From Melitaea cinxia (Eukaryota; Arthropoda; Insecta; Lepidoptera; Nymphalidae): a stretch of DNA of 64,000 nucleotides. Under the pieces are notes generated by a model that ran no database searches, had not been told where the DNA came from, and saw only the letters and a program-made list of their open reading frames with translations. Shown here in pieces: positions 51,301 to 59,696 of the stretch. Both the position numbers and the translations under genes were made by a program. Position 1 is the first letter of the stretch, and each line of letters starts with the position of its first letter. The stretch spans positions 5,298,472-5,362,471 of the forward strand of contig NC_059404.1 of assembly GCF_905220565.1 (NCBI RefSeq), written 5' to 3'.

Positions 51301-54300
51301 ACTTAATTAAATATCTACCAGAAATAAACTTGAAGCCTAGCTCTAGAATTATAACGTTATAAAAGGTGATTTTTGGGAAAAATGATGGTGGGATAGTGAA
51401 AATATTTTAATATAACCTTAGGGGGTTGGATTTTCGTACTGTGTAAGTTTATATCAACGTAAAATTTGCAGGGTTACTGGGATGGATATGATCCTGAAGT
51501 AAATCCAGATGTTATAGATTCTTTTGCTGCGGCCGCTTATCGTTTCGGACATTCTCTGTTACCTACTGCTGTTGAAAGATGGTCCAAAGCTCATAAATTT
51601 ATAGGTAAGCTACTAAGATTCTACGCTTTTATCGTAAATGAAATGATAACAAATGTTATAATAAATTAAATTTGCTTACTTACAGCGTCGAAGAGATTGT
51701 CGGATCTAATCCGCAGACCGTATGACTTATACAGAGCTGGTGTTCTTGATGAATATGTTATGGGATTAATGAATCAAGTTGCTCAAGCTATGGACGACTC
51801 AATCACACAGGAAGTTACAAACCATCTCTTCAAGAAAGTCGGAGCCCGTTTTGGAATGGATTTAGTATCATTTAACATGCAAAGAGGTCGTGAATTCGGG
51901 CTACCTGGCTATATGGAATTCAGAAAGTTCTGCGGTTTATCCGGAGCAAACTCTTTCCAAGACTTATTTGGTTCCATGCCCAACGAAACTATCCATAAAT
52001 ACGAGTCGATCTTTGAACACCCTATCGATGTTGATTTATGGTCAGGCGGTGTTTCAGAAAGACCTCTTCCTGGTTCAATGTTAGGACCCACTTTCGCTTG
52101 TATCATAGCTACTCAGTTCTCTTATTCGAGGCGAGGTGATAGATTTTGGTGAGTTACTGGCAATTACTTTATTTTGTTTTTGCCAAAAATCGTTTACACG
52201 ATCCATATAAGGACTTAACATATTTTTTTTTGCAGAACTTATAATTTTTATTTACTATTTTCTTTTTTAGGTTCGAATTGCCAAACCAACCTTCTTCCTT
52301 TACGCCTGAACAAATGGTCGAAATTAGAAAATCACGCCTTGCACGTGTAATATGTGATAATACTGATATTATTGATACAGTACAACTATACCCCATGGTG
52401 TTGCCCGATCATGAACTGTAGGTTTTATTTGCTACTCTTTTAAAATAAAAAACAAAGTTATATATAATAAGGTTTTTATTTCTTAAATTTGTTTCCAGAA
52501 ATCCACGAGTACCGTGTAGAAGTGGTATTATACCGTCGATGGATTTCAGTAAGTGGGCTGATCCTGTGCCTTTCTTAGGAGGCGCTAAACAATACGTAAG
52601 TAGTTTCTCATACAATCCGTTCCACGGTAAGAAGTAGTAAGCACATGCACCAAGCTCACGACAGAATAGATAATAATTTTAAAATGAAATTAAAAACCGG
52701 CTTCCAATAATTTTATTATCTTTATTCTATGTATATTAGACCTATAGAATATTAGAAGCGTAAACATTTCTGCGTACAGTTTATGAACAAATCTAAATAA
52801 TTCATATATTTCTTGGTTTCGTACAATTTCAACTATTATGTCTCGATAAAAACAAAATCTTAGTTACTAATTTGGTCACTTATCTTAATTAAAAATTTTA
52901 TAAGTGGACTTTAATCGACTTTAACTTATTTGAAGTCGGTTTAAAACTATACCCAAATTGCAGTCAAAAAAGGAAATTTATATTGAAAAATACTCTTAAA
53001 CTTGCCTTTTTGTATATATTGTAAGTTAGTACTCAATTAATTTATAGTCCCTTCACCTGTAATTGTTTTTTGTTTATTCGATTTTATTATTTGTAAGCTA
53101 CATAATACTCATATTTAGATTAAAGCTTAGAATCTGGTTTAAGTAAAATTTATCTCGCATGTAAAACACATAATTTGTAAATTTTACTAAAACCCGATTC
53201 TAACACAGTCAATAGGTTATAATAAACTGGGCAAACAATAAATATTCAATGTAAATTATTTCTATTAAGAATATCTTGTAAGTAACTATTTCGTACGAAA
53301 ATTTTATCATGGACCTAAAGTAATAAACATGTTTTCTAACTTTATACACACACATATTGGATGACTTAGTAAATATCTAAATCAATTCAATTATTTTGAT
53401 CGTCGTCGTTCTTTATTTAATAATAGTTAATAGTTTTAGAAATTTACGCGTACAAAGTAAACTATGTTGAGCCCCTTTTCATTTCAAAGTTGAACAATAT
53501 TTTCATTTCACCCATGATGAGATTTAGTACTTTTAACAATAATAAAATGTTCACACTAATAACATCATTTAAAATGCATGTTTATAGAAAAAGTATTATA
53601 TTTTTAAATAGTCTAAAAAGGTATAGAAAAGGTAGACGGCTTTGGTAGTTTTAGGCACGATTGCCATATTTTATTAAGAACGAGACAAAGATTTTATACT
53701 AAATCTTTGGATGGTTTATTTTATTTAGTATTTAGTTAGAAATACACCCTTGTACATAATTTGTTTTGTAGCGTATCAAGTCAATACATGAAAAAGTCGT
53801 ATAGTAAGTAGATTTTCTTCTAGTTTGCATCTTTTTTAAGTATTTAGTTTCAACAATATAATATTAATGTATTCAGGATGGTTCTATAAAAAAGTTTGTA
53901 TGATTTTGATTAAAAAGTGCTTACTATTGTTGAGTTTCTAATACAAGTGTATAAATAAAAGAGTTTAAACTTTCATACGAACTTTAATTTTCGTTTACTC
54001 ATAGCTATTATTTATTTTATATTTAGAGTAGAAATTAGTTATAGTTATTGCATGGTATTACATGTTACGCTGTAAATAAAAGTAAGTGAATAAAATATAT
54101 TTGTCTTTTATTTATAACTACACATATCCTCATTCAGTACCTAATCTTTAGATGAGCACAGTTATTTTCATGTCACAGTAGTTCAGTATTTTAGACGATA
54201 TAACATCGCAAAATACAGTGTCTAAGTAAGTATTGATTTTTCCCAGGTAACAGATGCTTACATATATAACATCACAAAAGACCACGAAAATACTACTAAA

Positions 54301-56466
54301 GATGATGTTAATGCGCAAAAAAGTACTACAAATAAATCTGAACAAAGTAATAATACAGATTTCAATATAGCTTTACATCAATTAAACGTAGTAACTGAAA
54401 ATTATAAGGGAAATGTTCTTCAGGAAACTGTCAATGGAACAGATTGCCTAAGTGAGACCAATATTTGTAATGATGCAAGTATTACTAATGAAATACCTAA
54501 TAAAATTGAAAATGCTGACACTTTATTGAAATATGTATACAAAAAAGGTGAAAATGCATTAATTTCAGAGAAAACAAAAGGTCATATTAAAAATAGTTTA
54601 AAAAGAAAGAAGAGGAACGCTGTAAATGAAAACACAAAACTTGCTCCTTTATTATATAATTCAAACATAAAACACGTAAATGAAAAAAGAGAAGAAGAGC
54701 TTGATTTATCACTACGCACTCCAGGTGGATTTATAAAAAGAGACAACTTGGCAGATTTTAATATCGAAACAGTACATGAAAATACACATCAGCCTAGTAG
54801 TTCGACATTAGAAGATAGTGACAAATACAATAAAAATGGCGTAAATAGTCATTTACTAGAACACAGAAAAATTGTGGGAGACAGTGATGAAAGTAATGAA
54901 CAAAATTATAAAGAAGACAGATATCGAAATATTGATAAAAAAGAACGTGTAATTCCAAATAATGACTATTCGGCAAACATCAAGGATAAAATTGAACAAA
55001 AACAATATAATAAAGAAAGTGAAGAAAACAATTATTACAGAAATGAAAAAAATAAAAATCGTTTTACTAAACATAAAGATTCAAGTGAGAATACTGATGA
55101 TAAATTTACTCGAAGACAAGAATTAAAAGAAAACGATGTGAGTGGTGAGCAATATTTGAGAAAGCAATCGAGTCTTTCTCATGGAAGAAATGAAAATTTG
55201 AATATTGAGAATAATCACAGTGGCGAAGAAAAAGACCAATATACAAAGAAAGACAAAGATACATCTACTGAAGAATTTCATCAAACTGAGCCTAAATCAA
55301 GTGAGGAATCAATTGAAAATGACAGTGTTGAAATAAAACAACAATATTCACAAAACAAGAACAAACTTAATGGTCATGCGGCAAGTGACAATTTCAACAA
55401 CTCCGGTGCTATTCAAGATGTTGATTTAGGTAATTTTAGTTACGAAAGCATTGATGTTAATGATAAAGGACAAGTTATAGCAGCTAAAGATTCACACGAC
55501 AATTATTATAATGATTCAGACGTAAAAAGTAACGACAAAAATAAAACTTTTTCGAGAATAACAAATGAACATCGAGAAAACACACATGAAAATATTAATG
55601 AATCGAATGAAAATTCTGCTGAAAATGAAAAACATATTAATATCAATGACGGTGAAGTAAAGCCAGTAATAGAACTTAATAACGAAGATAGTGATGAAGA
55701 AAGTGACGAAAACTCTAAGGAAGCTCTTAACGCAAATTTAAGAGAGAACGTAGACATAAATACTAATGCTGAATCAAATTCACAAGAAATTGAATCTCAT
55801 GACGATAAAACTAATGTTAAACAGCAGTTTGAACGGATACCTCCGAATTATGTACACAAAGATACGAAATCAAATGAAAATGAAGAATCTGATGGTACAC
55901 TAGACACAATTTCTCCTAAAAGTGATAATTTTGATGAACATTTAAATATTAAATTTAGTGACATAACTATCAAATTACCAGAAATAAAATTACCGGATGA
56001 CGTTTTACTTTACGCGAAAGAAGAACCTGATTATGAAAATGAAAAGGACAAAAAGGAAAATAGGTATTTTCATTATGAAGACAGTGACGAAGATTCGGAA
56101 GAACATTCAGAAAAACCAAATAGTGAGAAAAATAAAAATGATGATCAAGATGAGTTTTATACACCATACTTTTATGGATCTAATGAAGAGTTGCAAAATC
56201 AACACCATAAAAATACCTATGATGAAGCTAACACCGACAGCGAAGACTTGTACGAAAAATTCGTGCGTGAACGTTTTGGCAAGGTAAAATTGTCAAAAAA
56301 GAAGTCTAAAAAATTACAAGAAATAGATAAACCTACTAATCCAAAATTATTCGAAAAGATTCAAAAAATGCTAAAAAAGGCTAATGATTTACAAGAAGAA
56401 GCTGAAAAAAGTGGTGATCCAAAATCTGGCTATTTATGGACTTTAGAATATGGTGAAAATTTGTAG
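36177..56466 (+). CDS. secreted animal haem peroxidase with long acidic C-terminal tail (14 exons found, start exon missing)
   Basis: Fourteen exons joined by GT-AG introns with matching phases encode 1467 residues plus an unlocated first exon. Numbering here starts at 36178. Residues 1-20 are a signal-peptide core (ALLVALCIVYATSL), so the protein is secreted or luminal. Residues up to about 728 form an animal haem peroxidase of the chorion peroxidase/peroxidasin group, oxidising small substrates or proteins with hydrogen peroxide. Key sites: distal Asp224-His225 in WGQFMDHD; Arg371-x-x-Glu374-Gln375, matching the Arg/Glu of myeloperoxidase with Gln in place of its haem-linking Met; proximal His475 in RFGHSLLP. 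RREHN-like REHNR, QEARRINIAEIQHITYNEFL and NMQRGREFGLPGY are also present. Residues 729-1467 are a Lys/Glu/Asp/Asn/Ser-rich tail without a known fold. The exact orthologue is not decided. Confidence 0.9.
37489..38504. mobile_element. non-autonomous DNA transposon with 145-bp terminal inverted repeats
   Basis: Positions 37489-37633 and 38360-38504 are inverted copies of one another with only a few mismatches, starting GATTAGGTAAAACCGAATTT. TA flanks both sides (37487-37488, 38505-38506), which fits a Tc1/mariner-type or other TA-inserting element. The middle is far more GC-rich than the intron around it and has no transposase. It includes a 13-bp perfect hairpin (37733-37745 with 37749-37761, loop GAA) and a 6-bp hairpin with a GAAA loop (37693-37708). 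Sits in the first long peroxidase intron. Confidence 0.9.
38505..40251. other. peroxidase intron, no features
   Basis: AT-rich intronic sequence. No gene or repeat recognised. Confidence 0.5.
40252..40880 (-). repeat. modular inverted-end repeat, copy C (three modules)
   Basis: From TTTTAACCGACTTCC to GAAGTCGGTTTT and GTTTGCGAGCAAACACAATT. It holds the two modules of copies A and B plus a middle module (GATATCTCTAGTTTGG, GATGGGATCCCAGAGAAA) that only this copy and the one at 58841-59440 have. Intronic and antisense to the A/B orientation. Confidence 0.85.
41394..41779 (+). mobile_element. Helitron-like element, fourth family (386 bp)
   Basis: Begins A|TCTATATAAATAAAAATTA and ends CGCCGGGTCAGCTAG|T. 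Boundaries meet the Helitron rule, but the interior is unrelated to H1-H4. Open frames inside are short. Confidence 0.6.
41872..42206 (-). mobile_element. tRNA-derived SINE, family A, full copy
   Basis: Minus strand: head GACGCGTTGGCGCAACGGTC, B-box GCGGGTTCGATCCC, GTGCCTCGGAGAGCAC, CTCCTACATGGGGAAAGAGG and tail CCTATGCCCAGCAGTGGGAT. The tRNA-like head makes it look like a tRNA gene at first, but there is no acceptor-stem fold and the body continues for 300 bases. Confidence 0.85.
42603..42645. repeat. TG-rich microsatellite
   Basis: Short imperfect TG/TATG run in the peroxidase intron. Confidence 0.8.
43087..43163 (+). CDS. peroxidase exon b
   Basis: Follows a 6763-base intron full of repeats. 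Acceptor TTTCAG, donor GTAAGT. Encodes AYDGQHTCITYEAINQAYLD and continues the peroxidase propeptide-like N-terminal region. Phase fits both neighbours. Confidence 0.9.
43804..43985 (+). mobile_element. tRNA-derived SINE remnant
   Basis: Head GATGCGTTGGGTAGTTAGTG, B-box GCGGGTTCGATCCCTGCACG, then TGACAAATACTTGTA, resembling family A at the head but diverging after it. The 3' part CAGCAGTTATATCCCACTGG looks like a rearranged tail. Lies in the intron between exons b and c. Confidence 0.65.
44035..44125 (+). CDS. peroxidase exon c
   Basis: Acceptor AACAG, donor GTAAGT. Encodes LVSQPKGDWQAEDFASVGEL and ILDISITLART. The upstream intron contains a SINE remnant at 43804-43985. Confidence 0.9.
44126..46102. 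other. peroxidase intron, no features
   Basis: AT-rich intron of 1977 bases with no recognised repeat or gene. A 63-codon open frame on the minus strand near 44967-45158 is unsupported. Confidence 0.55.
46103..46294 (+). CDS. peroxidase exon d
   Basis: Acceptor TTTTAG, donor GTAGTT (weaker than the others). Encodes the entry to the peroxidase domain, with the Cys-containing VCPPVFSHVECRAGKYRRLD and GLCNNLRHPTWGA, typical of this family. Confidence 0.95.
46893..47089 (+). CDS. peroxidase exon e (distal haem pocket)
   Basis: Encodes YADG-like LFADGINAPR, then SRVVSRTMHPDE, then WGQFMDHDYTLTGTP with the distal Asp-His pair. Acceptor TTTTAG, donor GTATGT. A frame continuing into the intron for about 30 codons is read-through only. 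Confidence 0.97.
47860..48033 (+). CDS. peroxidase exon f
   Basis: Encodes ECCKRPQHLKHPYCNEIRVP and YFYRLFGVKCIDFVRGFPSP with several Cys expected to form disulphides. More GC-rich than flanking DNA. Acceptor TTACACAG, donor GTAAGA. Confidence 0.96.
49763..50082 (+). mobile_element. Helitron-like non-autonomous element, copy H4
   Basis: Starts A|TCAATACAAATAAATAAAAT and ends GGGTACAGCTAG|T, with the GACGAAGTC hairpin just before. Interior as in H2 and H3. Intronic, same strand as the peroxidase gene. Confidence 0.85.
50528..50606 (+). CDS. peroxidase exon g
   Basis: Encodes RVPFNTLTGAIDGNTVYGVT, the calcium-loop region of animal peroxidases (usually DxSxVYG). The preceding 2494-base intron holds the Helitron-like element H4. 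Confidence 0.95.
50696..50841 (+). CDS. peroxidase exon h
   Basis: Acceptor TTTCAG, donor GTACGT. Encodes KLRTGYGGLLRMNPVFKEYG and a Cys-bearing CTRPNKNMYCFEAG just before the catalytic Arg. Confidence 0.95.
51012..51253 (+). CDS. peroxidase exon i (catalytic Arg)
   Basis: Encodes EIRVNEQLVLTVMHTLMARE, with Arg371, Glu374 and Gln375, followed by HNRVAEGLAAVNPHWDDETL and QEARRINIAEIQHITYNEFL. Ends in phase 0 at donor GTATGA. Confidence 0.97.
51472..51604 (+). CDS. peroxidase exon j (proximal His)
   Basis: Encodes GYWDGYDPEVNPDVIDSFAA and YRFGHSLLP with the proximal haem ligand His475. Acceptor TTTGCAG, donor GTAAGC. Confidence 0.97.
51686..52148 (+). CDS. peroxidase exon k (largest domain exon)
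   Basis: Encodes RLSDLIRRPYDLYRAG, then NHLFKKVGARFGMDLVSFNM, QRGREFGLPGY, KFCGL, and LGPTFACIIATQFSYSRRGD. All are core helices of the family. Acceptor CTTACAG, donor GTGAGT. Confidence 0.98.
52271..52417 (+). CDS. peroxidase exon l
   Basis: Acceptor TTTTTTAG, donor GTAGGT. Encodes FELPNQPSSFTPEQMVEIRK and ARVICDNTDIIDTVQLYPMV, the last conserved segment of the domain. Confidence 0.95.
52499..52595 (+). CDS. peroxidase exon m (end of catalytic part)
   Basis: Encodes NPRVPCRSGIIPSMDFSKWA and DPVPFLGGAKQY. Donor GTAAGT at 52596 is in phase 0. If it is not spliced, the frame runs 13 codons further (VSSFSYNPFHGKK) to a stop at 52635-52637, giving a plain peroxidase. Confidence 0.88.
52596..54246. 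other. last peroxidase intron or alternative 3' end
   Basis: If the donor at 52596 is used, this is a 1651-base intron; if not, a stop follows at 52635. Several AATAAA hexamers near 53950-54095 could serve as polyadenylation signals for the short form. No repeats recognised. Confidence 0.55.
54247..56466 (+). CDS. peroxidase exon n: long acidic, disordered C-terminal tail
   Basis: Acceptor TTTTTCCCAG at 54246, phase 0, open for 739 codons to TAG at 56464. The sequence is dominated by Glu, Asp, Lys, Asn and Ser, with many clusters such as DSDEESDE and EDSDEDSEEHSE, few hydrophobics and very few Cys or Trp, so it is predicted to be disordered. In-frame Met is almost absent (only near codon 705), which argues against an independent gene starting here. 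A basic site KRKKR lies at 54601-54615. The last 80 or so codons (YEKFVRERFGKVKL, KLFEKIQKMLKKANDL, SGYLWTLEYGENL) look more ordered. I recognise no family. Confidence 0.75.
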   Translation, partial: VTDAYIYNITKDHENTTKDDVNAQKSTTNKSEQSNNTDFNIALHQLNVVTENYKGNVLQETVNGTDCLSETNICNDASITNEIPNKIENADTLLKYVYKKGENALISEKTKGHIKNSLKRKKRNAVNENTKLAPLLYNSNIKHVNEKREEELDLSLRTPGGFIKRDNLADFNIETVHENTHQPSSSTLEDSDKYNKNGVNSHLLEHRKIVGDSDESNEQNYKEDRYRNIDKKERVIPNNDYSANIKDKIEQKQYNKESEENNYYRNEKNKNRFTKHKDSSENTDDKFTRRQELKENDVSGEQYLRKQSSLSHGRNENLNIENNHSGEEKDQYTKKDKDTSTEEFHQTEPKSSEESIENDSVEIKQQYSQNKNKLNGHAASDNFNNSGAIQDVDLGNFSYESIDVNDKGQVIAAKDSHDNYYNDSDVKSNDKNKTFSRITNEHRENTHENINESNENSAENEKHININDGEVKPVIELNNEDSDEESDENSKEALNANLRENVDINTNAESNSQEIESHDDKTNVKQQFERIPPNYVHKDTKSNENEESDGTLDTISPKSDNFDEHLNIKFSDITIKLPEIKLPDDVLLYAKEEPDYENEKDKKENRYFHYEDSDEDSEEHSEKPNSEKNKNDDQDEFYTPYFYGSNEELQNQHHKNTYDEANTDSEDLYEKFVRERFGKVKLSKKKSKKLQEIDKPTNPKLFEKIQKMLKKANDLQEEAEKSGDPKSGYLWTLEYGENL

Positions 56467-56857
56467 AAAATCTTTTTGTAATTATTAGGGTAGTATAATA
56501 ATTGTTTTTCGATAACAAATACGAATAAGCAAAGATATAAATTTGTAACTAGAAACTTGTCTATAAAAATTCATCTTTTTAGTTATAGCTACTTGTTAAT
56601 TAATAATAATAACAAATTATTTATTGGAGCAAATTAATACATTACAATTTCTTAACCCGCCAAACTGCGTGGCAGTTTACCGGCGGAAAATTTATATATA
56701 ATTTGATTGGCAGAGGACTCCGACATTTGTTCGGTTTCCAACGATTAACATACTTCACTTAAAATCAGAAGCCAATAAGACAGCCAAATTTAATTTTTGC
56801 GACACTAGTTTTATTAAGAATACTTCATACCATATATATTTTTTAATTTTGCAACAA
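56467..56857. other. 3' flank of the peroxidase gene
   Basis: AT-rich; presumably contains the long isoform's 3' untranslated region. I could not place a convincing polyadenylation signal. Confidence 0.45.
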
Positions 56858-56980
56858 AAGCTCCTGGGGGGATTGGGTCGGCAACGCGCTTGCGATGCTT
56901 CTGGTGTTGCAGGTGTCTATAAGCTACGGTAATCGCTTACCATCGGGTGAGTGTACGCTTGTTTGCCGACCTAGTGACAT
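56858..56980 (-). repeat. interspersed repeat Z, copy 2
   Basis: Complement of the unit at 24008: CCCGATGGTAAGCGATTACC, GACACCTGCAACACCAGAAG and CATCGCAAGCGCGTTGCCGA on the minus strand. Better preserved than copy 1 over this segment; poly-A follows on the + strand. Confidence 0.75.
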
Positions 56981-57507
56981 AAAAAAAAAAAAAACAAAAA
57001 TATCGCGTCCATTAATTGAAATAAAATAAAGTCTATATTTTAAATTGAACAAAGCTACTTATCTGTACAAAATGTCATTAAAATCGATGTCATAAAATCG
57101 AAAGTAGTTTCGGAGATTAACCGGAAAAACATCGTGACATGATATTTTCATATAAATAGACTTATACAACGTTAGAAAGATATTAAGTTATATCTGTTGT
57201 AGTGTTAAATTGTGCAACAAAATAAACTTTTTGACCGATTATATTTTCTAGTTTTATTTATCTAATAAATAATTAAAACTTAACTAGGTTCATTAATTGC
57301 TTCATTTATATTTGTATAGTATGAAAAGACAGAAATGAATTTGTTTCTTTTACATGTATTATACCATAGATCATGGCATCATGGATAACTCCGCTAAATT
57401 ATTACAAAATACAATGACTAATAAATATTGTCTTGGTATTTATTCTTCGTATTTCGATAAAGCAAAAAAGGGGGGTTCAGTCATTTTTGGCGTATCAACT
57501 CAGAAAC
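56981..57507. other. gene-free stretch
   Basis: AT-rich. A fragment near 57085-57165 (AGTTTCGGAGATTAACCGG) resembles the middle of the H1-H4 elements. No gene. Confidence 0.45.
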
Positions 57508-57612
57508 CTTTGTGGGTTCATGCACAACACTTTGCTGAAGATCATGATCATCATCAATGCATAGTTTACAATTCTATAAAAGACACACAGACAAACATTC
57601 ATTTATATATAT
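57508..57612 (-). repeat. partial copy of the 19266-19426 element
   Basis: Shares CTTTGTGGGTTCATGCACAA, TTGCTGAAGATCATGA, GCATAGTTTACAATTCTATA with the element at 19266-19426. The CTAG end is absent, so it is truncated on that side. Confidence 0.7.
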
Positions 57613-57717
57613 GAACATTTACTATCGTAATTTCTACGATATTCTATTTTTATTTATTATTTAACGATATTCTTTTTTTAGATTCTATTTTTACTTCGAC
57701 GCGCCGTAGTAAGTGAC

Positions 57718-58062
57718 GCCGCGTTGGTGCAGCGGTCACAGCCATGGATTGTACCCGTTGCGCTGGCGGTTGCGGGTTCGATCCCCGCACATGACAAACA
57801 TTTGTATTGGCCATACAGGTGTTTGGCGTGGTCTGGGTGTTTGTGCAGTCCTAGTGGGTCTCCCCACCGTGCCTCGGAGAGCACGTTAAGCCGTCGATCC
57901 CGGTTGTTATCATGTACACCTGATACTAGATCTATACTCATAGTAGAGAATATATCCGCCAGCCCGCATAGGAGCAGCGTGGTGGATTAAGCTCTGATCC
58001 TTCTCCTACATGGGGAAAGAGGCCTATGCCCAGTAATGGGATATTACAGGCTGAAGCGATTT
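57718..58062 (+). mobile_element. tRNA-derived SINE, family A, full copy
   Basis: Head GCCGCGTTGGTGCAGCGGTC, B-box TTGCGGGTTCGATCCCCGCA, TTTGTATTGGCCATACAGG, CCTCGGAGAGCACGTTAAGC and tail AGGCCTATGCCCAGTAATGG then ATTACAGGCTGAAGCG. Same layout as 41872-42206. It abuts a LINE fragment. Confidence 0.88.
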
Positions 58063-58080
58063 ACTTCGTCTACTATCGTA

Positions 58081-58560
58081 ATTTATTTCTGTCTTCACTT
58101 CCATCATTGCGCGAACCTAAAGGCTCTCTGCCACATTCTGCGAAAGATAAAGCAAAAATTCTTTGCACTCTTTTTGCGTCAAATTTAACTCTTAACGATG
58201 AGGGGAAAGCACCATCCAGCATTCCACAGTGATAGTACGCTATGCGTAATGTGCGCTTTGAGCAAAGTACCGTTCGTCATATTCTGCATTCCCTCGACGT
58301 CAAGAAGTCCAGTGATCCCGATGGTATCCACCACTTGGATGTATGATTTGCAACCAATGAGCGAGCTTCGCGCGCATTCTTTCCGCGTACATGCAAACTG
58401 TGGAATGACCTTCCTCAATAAGCTTTTCCGTGAGTGCTATAATTTGGGGGTTTCAGGCGTCGGCTGTAACTCTATATCTTTTCTCTAAAGGCCAAGGGCG
58501 GCGGTAGCCGTTAAACACCAGATGGTTTCGTCTACTCGTTTATCCCTTGTTATAAAAAAG
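58081..58560 (+). pseudogene. internally deleted CR1/Jockey-type LINE ORF2 fragment
   Basis: Two parts of one polyprotein are fused. First, LPHSAKDKAKILCTLFASNL then, after frame breaks, ILHSLDVKKSSDPDGI, the start of the RT domain. Second, from about 58345, RAHSFRVHAN, LFRECYNLGV and then LKG-like sequence, the C-terminal end normally hundreds of codons later. Several stops and frameshifts. The RT core is missing, so it is dead. Confidence 0.7.
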
Positions 58561-58779
58561 ATTAATTAATTGTTCATAATGAATAACTGAATTCCGCAAT
58601 AAGCGATGCAGGATGTTATCGATTTTTGGGTGCACGCTTAACTCGGAAAAAAGGGATTGCTTTTTGGGGTTTTGTCGTTTCTGAAGTGAAAACTCTATAG
58701 GCACGTATGACAGTTTTTTTAATGTTTTTTCCCAGGAAGCCCGCGATTAAGTGACATCGTGGATAACATTTTAAGGCGG

Positions 58780-59560
58780 ATTTATATTTGACTGACGTGT
58801 CGTGTCGTGTTGCATCAGAACAGAATCGGTTTCATACATTTTTAACCGACTTCCAAAAAAGGAGGAGGTTCTTAATTCGACTGTATTTTTTTTATGTATG
58901 TTACATCAGAACTTTTGACCGTGTGGACCGATTTCGACAATTTTTTTTTAATTGAAAGGTGGTATGTGTCAATTGGTCCCATTTAAATTTATTTGAGATC
59001 TAACAACTACTTTTCGAGTTATATCTAATAATGCGTTTTTACTTCACGCTTTTTTCGTCGTCCTACGTTGTATTATACCGCATAACTTTCTACTGGATGT
59101 ACCGATTTTGATATTTTTTTTGGAAAGGAGATATCCCTAGTTTAGTACCATGATAAGAAAACCGGGATCTGATGATGGGATCCCAGAGAATCGAGGGAAA
59201 CTCTTGAAAATCCGCAATAGCTTTTTACTGGGTGTACCGATTTTAGTAATTTTTTAATTTAATCGAAAGCTGATGTTTGTCATGTGGTCACATATACATT
59301 TTATTGAGATCTGATAACTACTTTTTGAGTAATCTTTGATAACGCGTAGTTACTTGACTATTTTTTCGTCGATCTACGTTGTATTACTCGTCGATGTAAT
59401 TGAAGTCGGTTTTTTTTCGTTTGCGAGCAAACACAATTATATATGACAACGATTAGGTACATTTATGTGTTGTGTCGTGTCGTGATGGCTTCTGATATGT
59501 CGCATCAGAACCGATCTCGATTCGCGCCAGATAAGCGGGTTGCGGAGTTATGACGCGTTA
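58780..59560. repeat. GTGTCGTGTCG repeat interrupted by modular repeat copy D
   Basis: GTGTCGTGTCGTG followed by GCATCAGAAC occurs on both sides (about 58798 and 59472) of the modular repeat at 58841-59440, so the latter seems to have inserted in or beside an older repeated sequence. Confidence 0.5.
58841..59440 (-). repeat. modular inverted-end repeat, copy D (three modules)
   Basis: TTTAACCGACTTCC to TTGAAGTCGGTTTT and GCGAGCAAACACAATTAT. Collinear with copy C, including the middle module with GATGGGATCCCAGAGAA. Non-coding. Confidence 0.85.
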
Positions 59561-59696
59561 GCGTCGCTTATTTATTTACATAAATTGTAAAATAATAGTT
59601 AATGAAAAATAAAAAAATTAAGTAATAAAAATTGGTCCAGCCGTTTCGGAAGAGTTTGTTAACACAAACACCGCGACACGAGAATTCTATATATTA

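Noticed and set aside
54526..56466. Acidic open frame as an independent gene
   Set aside because: Its frame has no ATG until near codon 705, it begins at a splice acceptor, and it is in phase with the preceding peroxidase exon.
57724..57800. Possible tRNA gene
   Set aside because: A-box and B-box are present, but no cloverleaf with acceptor stem; the sequence continues as a 345-bp SINE with other copies.
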